Shown: positions 1 to 10,359, counted from the first letter of the stretch. The stretch: DNA of 64,000 bases from Paucibacter sp. DJ2R-2 (GCF_025717675.1 NZ_JAJIRT010000001.1:806001-870000), one strand, 5' to 3'. Notes: generated by a model not told the origin, from the letters alone. A program made the numbers and translations.

Positions 1-420
1 CGCGCGGGCTTCAACGCCACCGTGTCCGAGTGCATCCAGCGCGACATCTGGTTCAAGCTCTGGGGCAATATGACCATGAACCCGATCTCGGCCCTGACCG
101 GCGCCACCTGCGACCGCATCCTCGACGACGAACTGGTGCGCGGCTTCGTCACGAACGTGATGCTGGAGGCCGCGGCCATCGGCGCGCGCATCGGTTGTGC
201 CGTCGAACAGACGCCCGAGCAGCGCCACGCCGTCACACGCAAGCTCGGCGCCTTCAAGACCTCGATGCTGCAGGACGCAGAAGCCGGCCGGCCGCTGGAG
301 CTGGACGCCCTGGTCGGCGCCGTCAGCGAGATCGGCCGCCACCTGACGCTGCCCACGCCCTTCACCGACGGCATGCTGGGCCTGACGCGCTTGATGGCGC
401 AGACGCGCGGCTTGCTTTGA
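1..420 (+). CDS. panE: 2-dehydropantoate 2-reductase, C-terminal part (5' truncated by window edge)
   Basis: The open frame runs in from base 1, so the N-terminal NADPH-binding Rossmann domain lies outside the window. What remains (about 139 residues) is the all-helical C-terminal domain of the ApbA/PanE family. The segment KLWGNMTMNPISALTG carries the conserved Lys-x-x-x-Asn pair that binds ketopantoate, followed by the helix bundle ending in LTLPTPFTDGMLGL. The enzyme reduces ketopantoate to pantoate for pantothenate/CoA synthesis in the cytoplasm. Many Burkholderiales carry several PanE paralogues, so this copy may act on another 2-keto acid. It is convergent with the next gene, 9 nt apart. 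Confidence 0.85.
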   Translation, partial: RAGFNATVSECIQRDIWFKLWGNMTMNPISALTGATCDRILDDELVRGFVTNVMLEAAAIGARIGCAVEQTPEQRHAVTRKLGAFKTSMLQDAEAGRPLELDALVGAVSEIGRHLTLPTPFTDGMLGLTRLMAQTRGLL

Positions 421-429
421 GCGTGCCTG

Positions 430-1005
430 TCAGCGCGCCGCCGGGCGACCGTAGCGCGCGCTGAAACTGGCCGTGGCCAGCGTATTGGCGCGGATCATGT
501 AGCCCGCCAAGGCGGCCGTGGCATCGGCCGGCAGATCCAGCTTCGCGACCTTGAGCGCATGCACGGTGAAGATGTAGCGGTGCGGGCGATCGCCCGGTGG
601 CGGGCACATGCCGCCCCATCCGGCCACGCCGTAATCGATGCGCACCTGGCGCGCACCCGCCGGCAAGAGCGCGTCGCCCACAGCGCCGGCACCGGCCGGC
701 AGGGATTGCGTATCGGTGGGCAGATTGACCACCGACCAATGCCACCAGCCCGAGCCGGTGGGCGCGTCGGGGTCGTAGACGGTGATGGCATAACTCTGAG
801 TGCCGGCGGGCGCGCCCTGCCAGCTCAGGGCCGGAGACTGGTTCTCGCCCGAGCAGCCAAAGCCCTGGAACTCGAAGCGCGGGGCGATGTGGCTGTTGGC
901 CGGGATATCGGGGCTGCGCAGCTGGAAGCTGCCGGCCTGGCTCAGGCCGGTGATGGCCAAGAGCGCAGCGGCGATCAGGAGGCGAAAGCGGGGCTGGGAA
1001 TGCAT
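430..1005 (-). CDS. YbhB/YbcL-family Raf-kinase-inhibitor-like (PEBP) protein, exported
   Basis: The protein has 191 residues. The ATG at 1005 is chosen because it opens a signal peptide (hydrophobic stretch LLIAAALLAITGLSQAG) and has an AAAGG motif 11 nt upstream; the frame is open further upstream only as an extension. The PEBP fold is shown by the ligand-pocket motifs YDPDAPTGSGWWHW and PPPGDRPHRYIFTVHAL and by SPALSW near the N-terminus. Members are small periplasmic or cytoplasmic proteins of poorly defined role, thought to bind phosphorylated or anionic ligands. It lies 142 nt downstream of the AraC-type regulator on the same strand, so that regulator may control it. The family call is firm; the function is unknown. 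Confidence 0.85.
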   Translation of the reverse strand: MHSQPRFRLLIAAALLAITGLSQAGSFQLRSPDIPANSHIAPRFEFQGFGCSGENQSPALSWQGAPAGTQSYAITVYDPDAPTGSGWWHWSVVNLPTDTQSLPAGAGAVGDALLPAGARQVRIDYGVAGWGGMCPPPGDRPHRYIFTVHALKVAKLDLPADATAALAGYMIRANTLATASFSARYGRPAAR

Positions 1006-1147
1006 GAGTGAAGGCCTTTCTTCTGAGAGAAGGAATGGTGAAAAGGGCAAGGCCTCATGGTCGCGCGCGCCCGAGCGGCGCGTCAGCCCGCCGGCGTCAA
1101 TCACTGTGCGCGGCACTTCAATCGCGGCTCGCTCGCCGCCAGCCCGC

Positions 1148-1933
1148 TCACGTCGGCCGCAGATGCGAGGGCGCGAATCCGTAGCGCTTACGGAATGCGG
1201 CGCTGAAACGGCTGTGGGACTGATAGCCGCAGCGCGCCGCGATCTCCGAGACGGGCAGCTCATTGCCCTGCAGCAAGGCCATGGCCAGCTCCATGCGCAG
1301 CTCGCGCAGGCAGGCACTGACCGAGCTGCCTTCCTCGGCCAGGCGCCGCTGCAAGGTGCTGGCGCTGACGTGGAAGGCGCTGGCCAACTCGGCCAAGGTC
1401 CAATCGGCCTGAGGGCGCTGGCCGACCAGGCGCTGCACGCGCTCACTCCAGCTCAGCTCACTTGCGAGCGCAAAGACCAGACCTCGCTCGGCCAGCAAGA
1501 GCAAAACCTCCAGGGCCCGGTGTTCGCGCAGCGCCTCCGAGGCCTGCTCGTCCTGCAGCGCCGCCACCGCCTGCCGAAAGCTGGCAGCCAGGGCCTCGTC
1601 TGCCCGCGTGCCGGCACAGCCCGCCAGCGCGGCCTGACCGCCAAACTGCGGGAAGCGCTGGTGGAAACGCTCGACCAGCTGCGGTGTGAACAAGAGCATG
1701 TGCGCCTGGTAGGCCGCACCGGGCGGGGCTTGGTTGACCATGTCCCACTGGGTGCCGCGTGCGATGCAGAACAGCTCGCCGGCACGGAACGGCGTCTCGC
1801 TCTGCGGCCCGACCAGACGCTTGTGGCCCGCGAGCAGCCAGCCCACCATATCGTCGCGCACGGTCACGGTTCGCACGCGGTGCGACACCGGGGTGTGGAT
1901 CAATTGCAGGCTGGCGTTTGGCATGAGTTGCAT
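1148..1933 (-). CDS. AraC-family transcriptional regulator
   Basis: The protein has 261 residues from the ATG at 1933 (a second ATG at 1924 is equally possible; neither has a strong Shine-Dalgarno). The N-terminal half is a cupin-like effector domain with an ETPFRAGELFCIARG segment. The C-terminal 100 residues are a double helix-turn-helix: helix pair WTLAELASAFHVSASTLQRRL, then the AraC signature region ISEIAARCGYQSHSRFSAAF-like with the terminal RYGFAPSHLR. The gene heads a small minus-strand unit with the PEBP-like gene and is divergent from a chemoreceptor gene. Its inducer cannot be read from the sequence. Confidence 0.88.
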   Translation of the reverse strand: MQLMPNASLQLIHTPVSHRVRTVTVRDDMVGWLLAGHKRLVGPQSETPFRAGELFCIARGTQWDMVNQAPPGAAYQAHMLLFTPQLVERFHQRFPQFGGQAALAGCAGTRADEALAASFRQAVAALQDEQASEALREHRALEVLLLLAERGLVFALASELSWSERVQRLVGQRPQADWTLAELASAFHVSASTLQRRLAEEGSSVSACLRELRMELAMALLQGNELPVSEIAARCGYQSHSRFSAAFRKRYGFAPSHLRPT

Positions 1934-2225
1934 GGTCTTGGGATCTGAGCGGATAACAAGAAGGTAGCCGCGCCGATGAGGGCGCCGGGGCAGCGAAACG
2001 AAAGCCTCCACCGCGCGCTGCTGTCGATTGTCGACGGAGCTTGTCGCAGAGCGCCCCGGCGGCACTGCGAACGCTCAAGTTAGCCGGCGCCGCAGCCGAT
2101 CACAGGGGTCTGACAGTGCGCCGAGCGCTGGGCATTCCCGTCCTCAGGCGCTAGAGTGTTCGCAGGGAGCGAGCAAAACACACACCCAAAAATCCGCAGT
2201 TAGAACTGCGAAGGAGACACACCCC
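1934..2225. promoter_or_regulatory. Divergent intergenic region with a hairpin abutting the chemoreceptor Shine-Dalgarno
   Basis: This 292-nt gap between araC-like (minus) and the chemoreceptor (plus) must hold both promoters. A perfect 7-bp inverted repeat CGCAGTT-AG-AACTGCG sits at 2195-2210 and is followed at once by the AAGGAGA ribosome-binding site at 2211-2217. Folding of this hairpin in the mRNA would stop directly against the ribosome-binding site. No FliA-type or sigma-70 promoter could be assigned with confidence. Confidence 0.4.
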
Positions 2226-3788
2226 ATGCTTGCTCTCGTGCAATCAATGCGCCTGAAGGCCCGCGTCCTGACGGGCTTTGCCCTGGTGATGAGCTTGTTG
2301 CTGGCCGGCTCGGCCCTAGGCATCTGGCGCATCCAGCAACTCAATGACCGGATTGAGCGCCTCGTCAATGTCGATATGGAAGCCCTGGATCTGGCGCGCA
2401 GCTGGGCCGGTTTGACCGAATCGAACATCCAACGCCGCATCATCACCATCTGGTCTGACGATGCGGACTTCGTCAAGGCCTTCACCGCCAAATCCAAGGA
2501 AGTCAGCGCCCGGGTCGACAAGATCCAGGACGCCCTGGGTGATTTGCCCAAGTCCGCGGAGAGCGAGCGCATCAAGGACAAGATCGACCAGGCCCGCAAG
2601 CGCTACCAGGAGCTGCGCGACGACATCGGCAAGCAAAAGGCCGCCGGCAGCGATGTGCGCGCCCGCGTGGTGGCGGAGCTGATCCCGGCGATGGAGGCGT
2701 ACTTGGAGCCCATCCACGGCTACGCCGAGCAAAGCCGCAAGGAGCTGCAGCAGGCGCGCGATGTGGCCGAGGAACAGGCGCGCTCAGCCTTCCGCCTGAT
2801 CAGCGGCTTGCTGATTGGCGCAGCCGCCTGCGGCATCTGGATCGCCCTGTCCATCACCCGCAGCATCACCACGCCGCTGGACCAGGCCCGAGAGATGGCC
2901 GCCCGCATCGCCGAAGGCGATCTGAGCCAGGCGGTCGTGGTGCAAGGCCGCGATGAGCTGGCCGAGTTGGCCGAGTCGCTGGACCAGATGCGCGCCCAGC
3001 TCGGCGCCACGATTGCCGATGTGCGCCATGTGGCCGAGCAGGTGGAAATGGCCTCCAGCGAGATCGCCAGCGGCAATATGGACCTGTCCAACCGCACCGA
3101 ACAGGCCGCCAGCAGCCTGGAGCAGACCGGCGCGGCCATGATGCAGCTGCGCGAAGGCGTGCAGGCCAATGCCTTGGCCGCCCGTCAAGCCGACGAGCTG
3201 GCCAAATCGGCTGCGGCCGTGGCCGACCGTGGCGGCGCCATGGTGCAGCAGGTGGTGGACACGATGACGGACATCCAGCAGTCCTCGGCCCGCATTGCCG
3301 ACATCACCAGTGTCATCGACAGCATCGCCTTCCAGACCAACATCCTGGCTCTGAATGCGGCCGTCGAAGCGGCCCGTGCCGGCGAGCAGGGGCGCGGCTT
3401 CGCCGTGGTGGCCAGCGAGGTGCGGGCCCTGGCTCAGCGCTGTGCTCAGGCGGCGCGTGAGATCAAGAGCCTGATCGGCGCCTCGGCCGAGAAGGTCGAG
3501 GCCGGTGGCAAGCTGGTCAGCGCCACCGGCGCCACCATTGCCGACGCGGTGCAGAGCGTGCAGCGCGTCACCCACATCGTGGCCGAGATCTCCAGCGCCA
3601 CCAGCGCACAAGCCAACACCCTGGGCGAGATCGGCCAGGCGGTCGGCCAGCTGGACCAGATGACGCAGCAAAACGCTTCCCTGGTCGAGGAATCGGCGGC
3701 TGCCGCCGAAGGCCTGAAGCAGCAGGCGCAGAGCCTGGTCAGCCATATGGCCAAGTTCCGCCTCGCGACCACACGGCGACGGGACTGA
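2226..3788 (+). CDS. Methyl-accepting chemotaxis protein (Tar/Tsr-like topology)
   Basis: The protein has 520 residues. The ATG at 2226 follows AAGGAGA and starts a typical cytoplasmic lead into TM1 (about 13-33). The periplasmic part (about 34-187) looks like a four-helix-bundle (4HB_MCP) sensor rich in Lys/Arg/Glu. TM2 is about 188-210, followed by HAMP and the signalling domain with hairpin-tip sequence IAFQTNILALNAAVEAARAG near residue 365. It ends at RLATTRRRD with no NWETF-type CheR tether visible. It should couple an extracellular ligand to CheA. A periplasmic binding protein gene starts 5 nt downstream and could supply the ligand-binding partner (inference). Confidence 0.92.
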   Translation: MLALVQSMRLKARVLTGFALVMSLLLAGSALGIWRIQQLNDRIERLVNVDMEALDLARSWAGLTESNIQRRIITIWSDDADFVKAFTAKSKEVSARVDKIQDALGDLPKSAESERIKDKIDQARKRYQELRDDIGKQKAAGSDVRARVVAELIPAMEAYLEPIHGYAEQSRKELQQARDVAEEQARSAFRLISGLLIGAAACGIWIALSITRSITTPLDQAREMAARIAEGDLSQAVVVQGRDELAELAESLDQMRAQLGATIADVRHVAEQVEMASSEIASGNMDLSNRTEQAASSLEQTGAAMMQLREGVQANALAARQADELAKSAAAVADRGGAMVQQVVDTMTDIQQSSARIADITSVIDSIAFQTNILALNAAVEAARAGEQGRGFAVVASEVRALAQRCAQAAREIKSLIGASAEKVEAGGKLVSATGATIADAVQSVQRVTHIVAEISSATSAQANTLGEIGQAVGQLDQMTQQNASLVEESAAAAEGLKQQAQSLVSHMAKFRLATTRRRD

Positions 3789-3793
3789 TCCCC

Positions 3794-4678
3794 ATGGTCG
3801 CAGGACGTCGGGCCACTGCGCAGCGACCCAGGCCGACCAGGCCCCGCGGCATGAGCCTGGGCCTGGCTTGGCTGGCCGCCCTCCTGATGCTGGGCGGCCA
3901 AGCCGACTCGGCACATGCGGGCTCGGGCACAGCCCACACCCTCACCCTTCGCACGGCCGCCGAGCAAGGCGGCGCCCCGAAGTGGCTGCAGCATGGCCCG
4001 CGCACGCAGAGCGGCTTTTGCGCCGATGTGATCGCGGCGCTGAATCGCCTGGACCTGGGCCTGCGCATCGAGCTGCTTGCGGAGGCCTTGCCGCAGAAGC
4101 GGCTCATGCAACAGGTCAAATCGGGCGAGCTGGATCTGCTGTGCGCCCTCACCCGCACCGAGGAACGCAAACAGGACTTCGTCTTTGTGCAGCCCGAGCT
4201 CTACAACATGCCCTATGTGCTGCTGGCGCGTGCCGAGGACCCGGTCGAGGTTGGCAGCTGGGATGCGCTGAGAGCCTTGGGCGAGCAAGGCCTGGTGCTG
4301 CTCAACCACGACAGTTCGCGCCTGCCCCTGCTGCAGGCCATGGGCGGCCTGCATCTGCATGCGCGTGGCCTGAACACCGAGGCCAATCTACGCATGCTGC
4401 TGGCCGGCCGCGGCCGCTTTTTCTATTTCCCGCTCAGCAATGCCTGGTACACGATGCAAAGCATGGGCGTGCAGGACCGCATTCGCGTGCTGCTGCCGCC
4501 CCTGCAGGTCGAGCCCTACCACCTGCTGGCCCGCCGCAATCTTCCCCCAGCAGTACAAGAACAGCTGAGCCAGGGCTTGCAACAGCTGCGCCAGCAAGGC
4601 CAGCTGGGGCGCTTGACGATGAAATGGTTTGGCGCCGAGCTCCCGGCCGAACTGCGTCAGGCTTTGCCTCAGCCCTGA
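3794..4678 (+). CDS. Periplasmic solute-binding protein, SBP_bac_3 type
   Basis: The protein has 294 residues. The N-terminal Arg-rich stretch and hydrophobic core LGLAWLAALLMLGGQADSAHA form a signal peptide; an internal ATG at 3851 would give a shorter, cleaner one. The mature part has the two-lobe amino-acid-binding-protein layout: GFCADVIAALNRL in lobe 1, the QVKSGELDLLCALTRTEERK motif (typical of family 3, where the protein samples an amino-acid-like ligand), and a lobe-2 return near FFYFPLSNAWY. No ABC permease or ATPase of the matching class is adjacent. It sits 5 nt behind the chemoreceptor, suggesting a sensing rather than a transport role. The ligand is unknown. Confidence 0.75.
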   Translation: MVAGRRATAQRPRPTRPRGMSLGLAWLAALLMLGGQADSAHAGSGTAHTLTLRTAAEQGGAPKWLQHGPRTQSGFCADVIAALNRLDLGLRIELLAEALPQKRLMQQVKSGELDLLCALTRTEERKQDFVFVQPELYNMPYVLLARAEDPVEVGSWDALRALGEQGLVLLNHDSSRLPLLQAMGGLHLHARGLNTEANLRMLLAGRGRFFYFPLSNAWYTMQSMGVQDRIRVLLPPLQVEPYHLLARRNLPPAVQEQLSQGLQQLRQQGQLGRLTMKWFGAELPAELRQALPQP

Positions 4679-4698
4679 GGCCCAGAGCGCTTTTTGAT

Positions 4699-6468
<1,770 letters not shown>

Positions 6469-6587
6469 GGGCCGCACTCTAACAAGCCTCGCGCGGGCAT
6501 GAGCCGTTCGGTCCATGGGCACTCACGCCCGCGTCATTGCCCGCTTGCATGCTGCCGGCTTTCCCCATCAATGTCCGGAGTTCCCCC

Positions 6588-7820
6588 ATGAAGATCTCGA
6601 CTCTGAGCCTGGCTGCCTTGCTGAGCCTCGGCACCACCCTGCCCGCACAGGCCTGGAATACCTTGAGCGGCGAAGCCCCCATCGTCATCGGCCACCGCGG
6701 CGCTTCGGGCTACCGCCCCGAGCACACGCTGGAGTCCTACAGCCTAGCCATCGCCCAGGGCGCCAACTTCATCGAGCCCGATCTGGTCATGACCAAGGAC
6801 GGCGAGCTGCTGGCCCGCCACGAGCCCCTGCTCGGCCGTGTCGACCTGAACGCCGATGGCTCGATCAAGCTGGTCAACGGCAATCCCGTGCTGAATCGCA
6901 CCGACACCAGCACCAATGTCTGGGAACTGTCCAAGTACTCGGACCGTCTCAAGGTCAAGACCGTGGACGGCGTCAAGATGGCCGGCTGGTTCGCCGAGGA
7001 CTTCACGGCCGCCGAGATCCGCAGCGACATCCGCGCCCAGGAGCGCCTGCGCGACCTGCGCCTGGGCAACAACAGCTACAACAACCAGTTCGTGATCCCG
7101 ACGCTGCAAGAGGTCATCAACCTGGCCAAGGCGAAGTCCATCGAGACCGGCCGCACCATCGGCATCTATCCCGAGACCAAGCACCCGAGCTACTTCAAGA
7201 ACTTCACCGATGCCAACGGCCTGAAGCGCATGGAAGACAAGCTGGTCGAGACCCTGCACGCCAATTACGGCAATGACCGCAATGCGCCGGTGTTCATCCA
7301 GTCCTTCGAAGTGCACAACCTCGAGTACGTGAACGGCAAGACCGACATTCGCATCGTCCAGCTGCTCAATGGCAGCGGCAATCCCTTTGACGACAGCCGC
7401 AGCTATGCCGAGCTGGCCTCAGCCGCCGGCCTCGATTTCATCAAGGGCTATGCTGACGGCGTCGGCTCCAACACCAATCTGATGATCCCTCTGGTCGGCG
7501 GCAAGCTCGGAACGCCGACTCAGTTGATCTCGAACGCTCATCAGCGTGGCCTCGTGGTGCATGGCTGGACTTTCCGTGCCGAGAACGTCTTCCTGCCCAA
7601 TGAATTCGACAGCAGCGCCGACCCGGCCGCTTTCGGCGATATGGCCGGGCAGGTCCAGGCCTTTGTGAATCTGGGCCTGGACGGCGTCTTCTCCGACCAG
7701 CCCGATCTGGCCGTCGCCGCCATCGCCGCCATCCCCGAGCCGCAAACCTATGCACTGATGCTGACCGGCCTGGCTGGCCTGGGCGCCTGGGTGCGCCGTC
7801 GCAAGCAGCAGTCCGCTTGA
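6588..7820 (+). CDS. Glycerophosphodiester phosphodiesterase with PEP-CTERM sorting tail
   Basis: The protein has 410 residues. The ATG at 6588 opens a signal peptide ending near PAQAW. The GDPD fold is clear: VIGHRGASGYRPEHTLESY with catalytic His-Arg, then IEPDLVMTKDG with the metal-binding Glu-x-Asp, and HEP. This is the GlpQ (exported) subtype, which hydrolyses glycerophosphodiesters to glycerol-3-phosphate and an alcohol. The C-terminus is a PEP-CTERM tail: IPEPQTYALMLTGLAGLGAW followed by VRRRK. It should be processed by an exosortase and displayed in the envelope or extracellular matrix. No exosortase gene is in this window. An intrinsic terminator follows 27 nt after the stop. Confidence 0.9.
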   Translation: MKISTLSLAALLSLGTTLPAQAWNTLSGEAPIVIGHRGASGYRPEHTLESYSLAIAQGANFIEPDLVMTKDGELLARHEPLLGRVDLNADGSIKLVNGNPVLNRTDTSTNVWELSKYSDRLKVKTVDGVKMAGWFAEDFTAAEIRSDIRAQERLRDLRLGNNSYNNQFVIPTLQEVINLAKAKSIETGRTIGIYPETKHPSYFKNFTDANGLKRMEDKLVETLHANYGNDRNAPVFIQSFEVHNLEYVNGKTDIRIVQLLNGSGNPFDDSRSYAELASAAGLDFIKGYADGVGSNTNLMIPLVGGKLGTPTQLISNAHQRGLVVHGWTFRAENVFLPNEFDSSADPAAFGDMAGQVQAFVNLGLDGVFSDQPDLAVAAIAAIPEPQTYALMLTGLAGLGAWVRRRKQQSA

Positions 7821-7847
7821 ACAGGCTGTCTTCCAAGCCGTGAACAC

Positions 7848-7870
7848 AAGGGGCCGTGAGGCCCCTTTTT
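7848..7870 (+). terminator. Rho-independent terminator of the PEP-CTERM phosphodiesterase gene
   Basis: The stem GGGGCC (7850-7855), loop GTGA and GGCCCC (7860-7865) is flanked by AA on the left and a T5 tract on the right. It is the first strong hairpin after the stop codon at 7820. Confidence 0.85.
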
Positions 7871-7949
7871 CATGGGCGTGTTCCGCGCCATGTCCAGGCG
7901 GCTTTCGGCACAGAGCTGTCGCTCAGATTGGGCTGTTGCCAAGGGTCGC

Positions 7950-8178
7950 CGGGCGAGTGCTTCCGCTCATGTCCCCCGGCCCGCGCTGCGCGCGGACCTC
8001 CTCCTTGACTTCGCTTCAGCACTCACCCGACACCCCTTGGCAGATCCACCGTTGGCGTTTTCGTCGAAGGGGCAAGGTCGTGCTGGATCGGGCCGGCTGG
8101 GTGCTCTGCGAAGTGAAGTAAAGGAGGAGGCGCCCGACGCAGTCGGGCGACGGGGGACATGAACGGAGCAGAGTACCC
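7950..8178. repeat. Large imperfect inverted repeat (two head-to-head copies of an intergenic repeat)
   Basis: The left arm (about 7950-8028) and right arm (about 8099-8178) are reverse complements with several mismatches and short indels. Shared blocks read in the left-arm direction are CATGTCCCCCG, then CCTCCTCCTT, ACTTC(G/A)CTTC and AGCACNCACCC-like sequence. About 70 nt separate the arms. There is no plausible coding frame, and both arms resemble one unit copied in opposite orientation. This 412-nt gap between genes otherwise holds only the terminator at 7848-7870; nothing else was recognised in 8179-8232. Confidence 0.7.
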
Positions 8179-8232
8179 AGTCGGTTCGATCACCACCAAA
8201 CCCAAAGGCTGCTATGTGCCGAAGTCAGCCTC

Positions 8233-8811
8233 TCACCCCAAAGGTCGCACGCCAATCCAGGCCGCATGGGCCCAGAACGCGAAGCCGGCCCAGGCTGCGG
8301 TACCGATCAGCACGGTCAGTGCCGTGCCTGCAGCTGAGCTGGCCAGGGCCGCCGGCGGATGGGCCCGGTCGCGCTGGCGTGCGGCGCGGAAGCACAGCAC
8401 GGCCCAGATCAGGAAGCCGCCGAACAAGAGCAGTTCGGCCACGGTGTTGTTGGCCAGCAAATGGGCCAGGGCCCAGAGCTTGACGCTCAGGATCATGGGG
8501 TGGCGCAGCCGTGCCTTGAGCGCATTGCGCGGCACATAGGCAGCCGCCAGCAGGATGAAGGCCAACAAGGTCAGCAAGGCGGCCAGGTGATTCATGCCCT
8601 TGGGCACGGCCCACAGCAGCTGCGGCGCCAGACGCGCCTGGCCAAAGCCCCAGACGATCAGGCCGAAACCGAGCAGGGACAGCACGGTGTAGATCAGCTT
8701 CCAGCGCGCCTCGCCCAGGCGAGCACGCTGCGCGCTGCGCCAGTCCTCGGCCAGGATGCGCACCGAATGCACACCCAGAAAAATCAACAGGCCCAGAATC
8801 AATTCAAGCAT
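8233..8811 (-). CDS. NnrU-family integral membrane protein
   Basis: The protein has 192 residues from the ATG at 8811, which has AGGAG 8 nt upstream; a TTG one codon earlier is ignored. About six hydrophobic helices are visible, starting with LELILGLLIFLGVHSVRIL. The NnrU signature includes the GxHSxR region near the N-terminus and the RNALKARLRHPMILSVKLWALAHLLANN segment typical of NnrU/isoprenylcysteine-methyltransferase-like membrane proteins. NnrU was first linked to denitrification in alphaproteobacteria, but many bacteria carry it without nitrite-reductase genes nearby, and none are seen here. Molecular function is unknown. Confidence 0.85.
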   Translation of the reverse strand: MLELILGLLIFLGVHSVRILAEDWRSAQRARLGEARWKLIYTVLSLLGFGLIVWGFGQARLAPQLLWAVPKGMNHLAALLTLLAFILLAAAYVPRNALKARLRHPMILSVKLWALAHLLANNTVAELLLFGGFLIWAVLCFRAARQRDRAHPPAALASSAAGTALTVLIGTAAWAGFAFWAHAAWIGVRPLG

Positions 8812-8829
8812 CAAAGAAACTCCTCGTCG

Positions 8830-8999
8830 TTAGGGAAGCTCTGCATAAATCGGGGCGAGACCATGCAGTGCGGATCGGGATGGGTTGCAAGGCGCAGTTT
8901 GAAGCCAATAGCCGTAGCTATTGGCGAGAAGTGCAAGGCCGCAGACCGCCCGAGGCCGCGCTAGCAGGGGCCGGACTGATTTATGCAGATCTTCCTTAG
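8830..8999. mobile_element. MITE-like non-autonomous element, IS5-type ends
   Basis: Terminal inverted repeats of 18 bp bound the element. The left end is GGAAGCTCTGCATAAATC (8834-8851) and the right end is GATTTATGCAGATCTTCC (8978-8995), differing at one position once complemented. The direct 4-bp repeat TTAG flanks both ends (8830-8833 and 8996-8999). It fits the YTAR target duplication and GGAAG-type ends known for the IS5 subgroup. The 162-bp body has no transposase and contains a perfect internal hairpin GCCAATAGC-CGTA-GCTATTGGC around 8910-8931. It lies between nnrU and an M24 peptidase gene. Confidence 0.75.
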
Positions 9000-9138
9000 G
9001 CTTGACGCTGGCATGCGATGGGCCGCGTCCTTGGCCCGCTTTGTACGCGATAGACCCAAACCGCCACGGCTTATCGGGCTTTGCGGTTAAAGTATTCTTT
9101 AAATATATTTATTGACTGACTTGCAACGGAGTTCAACG

Positions 9139-10359
9139 ATGACACGAGGCGTGGGCGGCAGCACCGCATCCGAAGCCCTGGCCCAACTGGCCCGGCAATT
9201 CCAAGGCCTGGAGCCGGTGACACCGATCGGCCTGGACGAGTACCGCCAACGCGTGGGCGCCGCGCAGGCCCTGCTTCGCCAGCAAGGCCTGGCCGCTCTG
9301 TACGCCCATGCCGGCACGAATATGCGTTACTTCAGCGGCACGGTCTGGCATCCGAGCGAACGCCTGGTCGGCCTGATCATCCCGGCCGAAGGCGAACCGC
9401 AGTACATCGCCCCGGCGTTTGAGGAAGGCACGTTGCGCGAGTACATGGTGCTGCCCGGCCCCTTGCATGTCTGGCAGGAGCACGAGAGCCCCTACGCCCT
9501 GTGCCGCCGCGTGCTGGCCGGCTTGGGCCTGGGCGCCAGCGCCAGCCGCCTGGCCATCAGCGAGGACACGCCGCTGTTTGTGGTCGACGGTCTGCAGCGC
9601 GAGGGCCTGGCCTGGGTCAATGCCAAAGCGGTGACGGCAGCACTGCGCATGCGCAAATCGAGCGCCGAGCTGGCCTTGATGCAGCGCGCGCACGACCTGA
9701 CCCTGGCCGTGCATCAGGCCGCCGCCAGCATGTTGCACGAAGGCATCAGCACGACCGAGGTCGAGGCTTTCATCGCCGCGGGCCATCGTGCCGTCGGTGC
9801 GCGCGGCTCTTACTTCTGTATCGTGCTCTTCGGCGCCGCCACAGCCTTTCCCCATGGGGTCAAGGAGGCGCAGCGCCTGCGCGAGGGCGATATGGTCTTG
9901 ATCGATACCGGTTGCCTGGTCGAGGGCTATATGTCCGACATCACGCGCAGCTATGTCTTCGGCACGCCGAATGCGCGCCAACGCGAGATCTGGAATCTGG
10001 AGCAAGCGGCGCAGGCCGCGGCCTTTGCGGCCGCGCAGATCGGCACGCCCTGCTGCGAGGTGGACCGCGCCGCACGCCGCGTGATCGCAGCCGCCGGCCT
10101 GGGGCCGCGCTATGAACTGCCCGGCCTGCCCCACCGCACCGGCCACGGCTGCGGCCTGGACATCCACGAGTGGCCCTATCTGGTCGACAACGACGACACC
10201 CCCTTGGCGGCCGGCATGTGCTTCAGCAATGAACCCATGATCTGCGTGCCCGGCGAATTCGGCGTGCGCCACGAAGACCATGTCTACATGACCGAGGCCG
10301 GCCCGCGCTGGTTCAGCCAGCCCGCTCACTCGATCGACGACCCCTTCGGCATCGGCTGA
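9139..10359 (+). CDS. M24-family metallopeptidase (Xaa-Pro aminopeptidase/creatinase-like)
   Basis: The protein has 406 residues. The ATG at 9139 is preceded by CGGAG; an in-frame TTG at 9112 is less likely. The N-terminal about 160 residues are a creatinase-N domain (NMRYFSGTVWHPSERLVGLI). The C-terminal pita-bread domain has all five expected dinuclear metal ligands: Asp in LIDTGC, Asp in SDITRS, His in HRTGHGCG, Glu in SNEPM and Glu in RHEDHVY. This supports cleavage of peptides with proline at P1' or a related small substrate. The gene is monocistronic, downstream of the MITE. The exact substrate is not predictable. Confidence 0.88.
   Translation: MTRGVGGSTASEALAQLARQFQGLEPVTPIGLDEYRQRVGAAQALLRQQGLAALYAHAGTNMRYFSGTVWHPSERLVGLIIPAEGEPQYIAPAFEEGTLREYMVLPGPLHVWQEHESPYALCRRVLAGLGLGASASRLAISEDTPLFVVDGLQREGLAWVNAKAVTAALRMRKSSAELALMQRAHDLTLAVHQAAASMLHEGISTTEVEAFIAAGHRAVGARGSYFCIVLFGAATAFPHGVKEAQRLREGDMVLIDTGCLVEGYMSDITRSYVFGTPNARQREIWNLEQAAQAAAFAAAQIGTPCCEVDRAARRVIAAAGLGPRYELPGLPHRTGHGCGLDIHEWPYLVDNDDTPLAAGMCFSNEPMICVPGEFGVRHEDHVYMTEAGPRWFSQPAHSIDDPFGIG

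Noticed and set aside
8159-8614. Open frames on both strands overlapping nnrU
   Set aside because: They are antisense shadows of NnrU, whose membrane pattern and ribosome-binding site are convincing.
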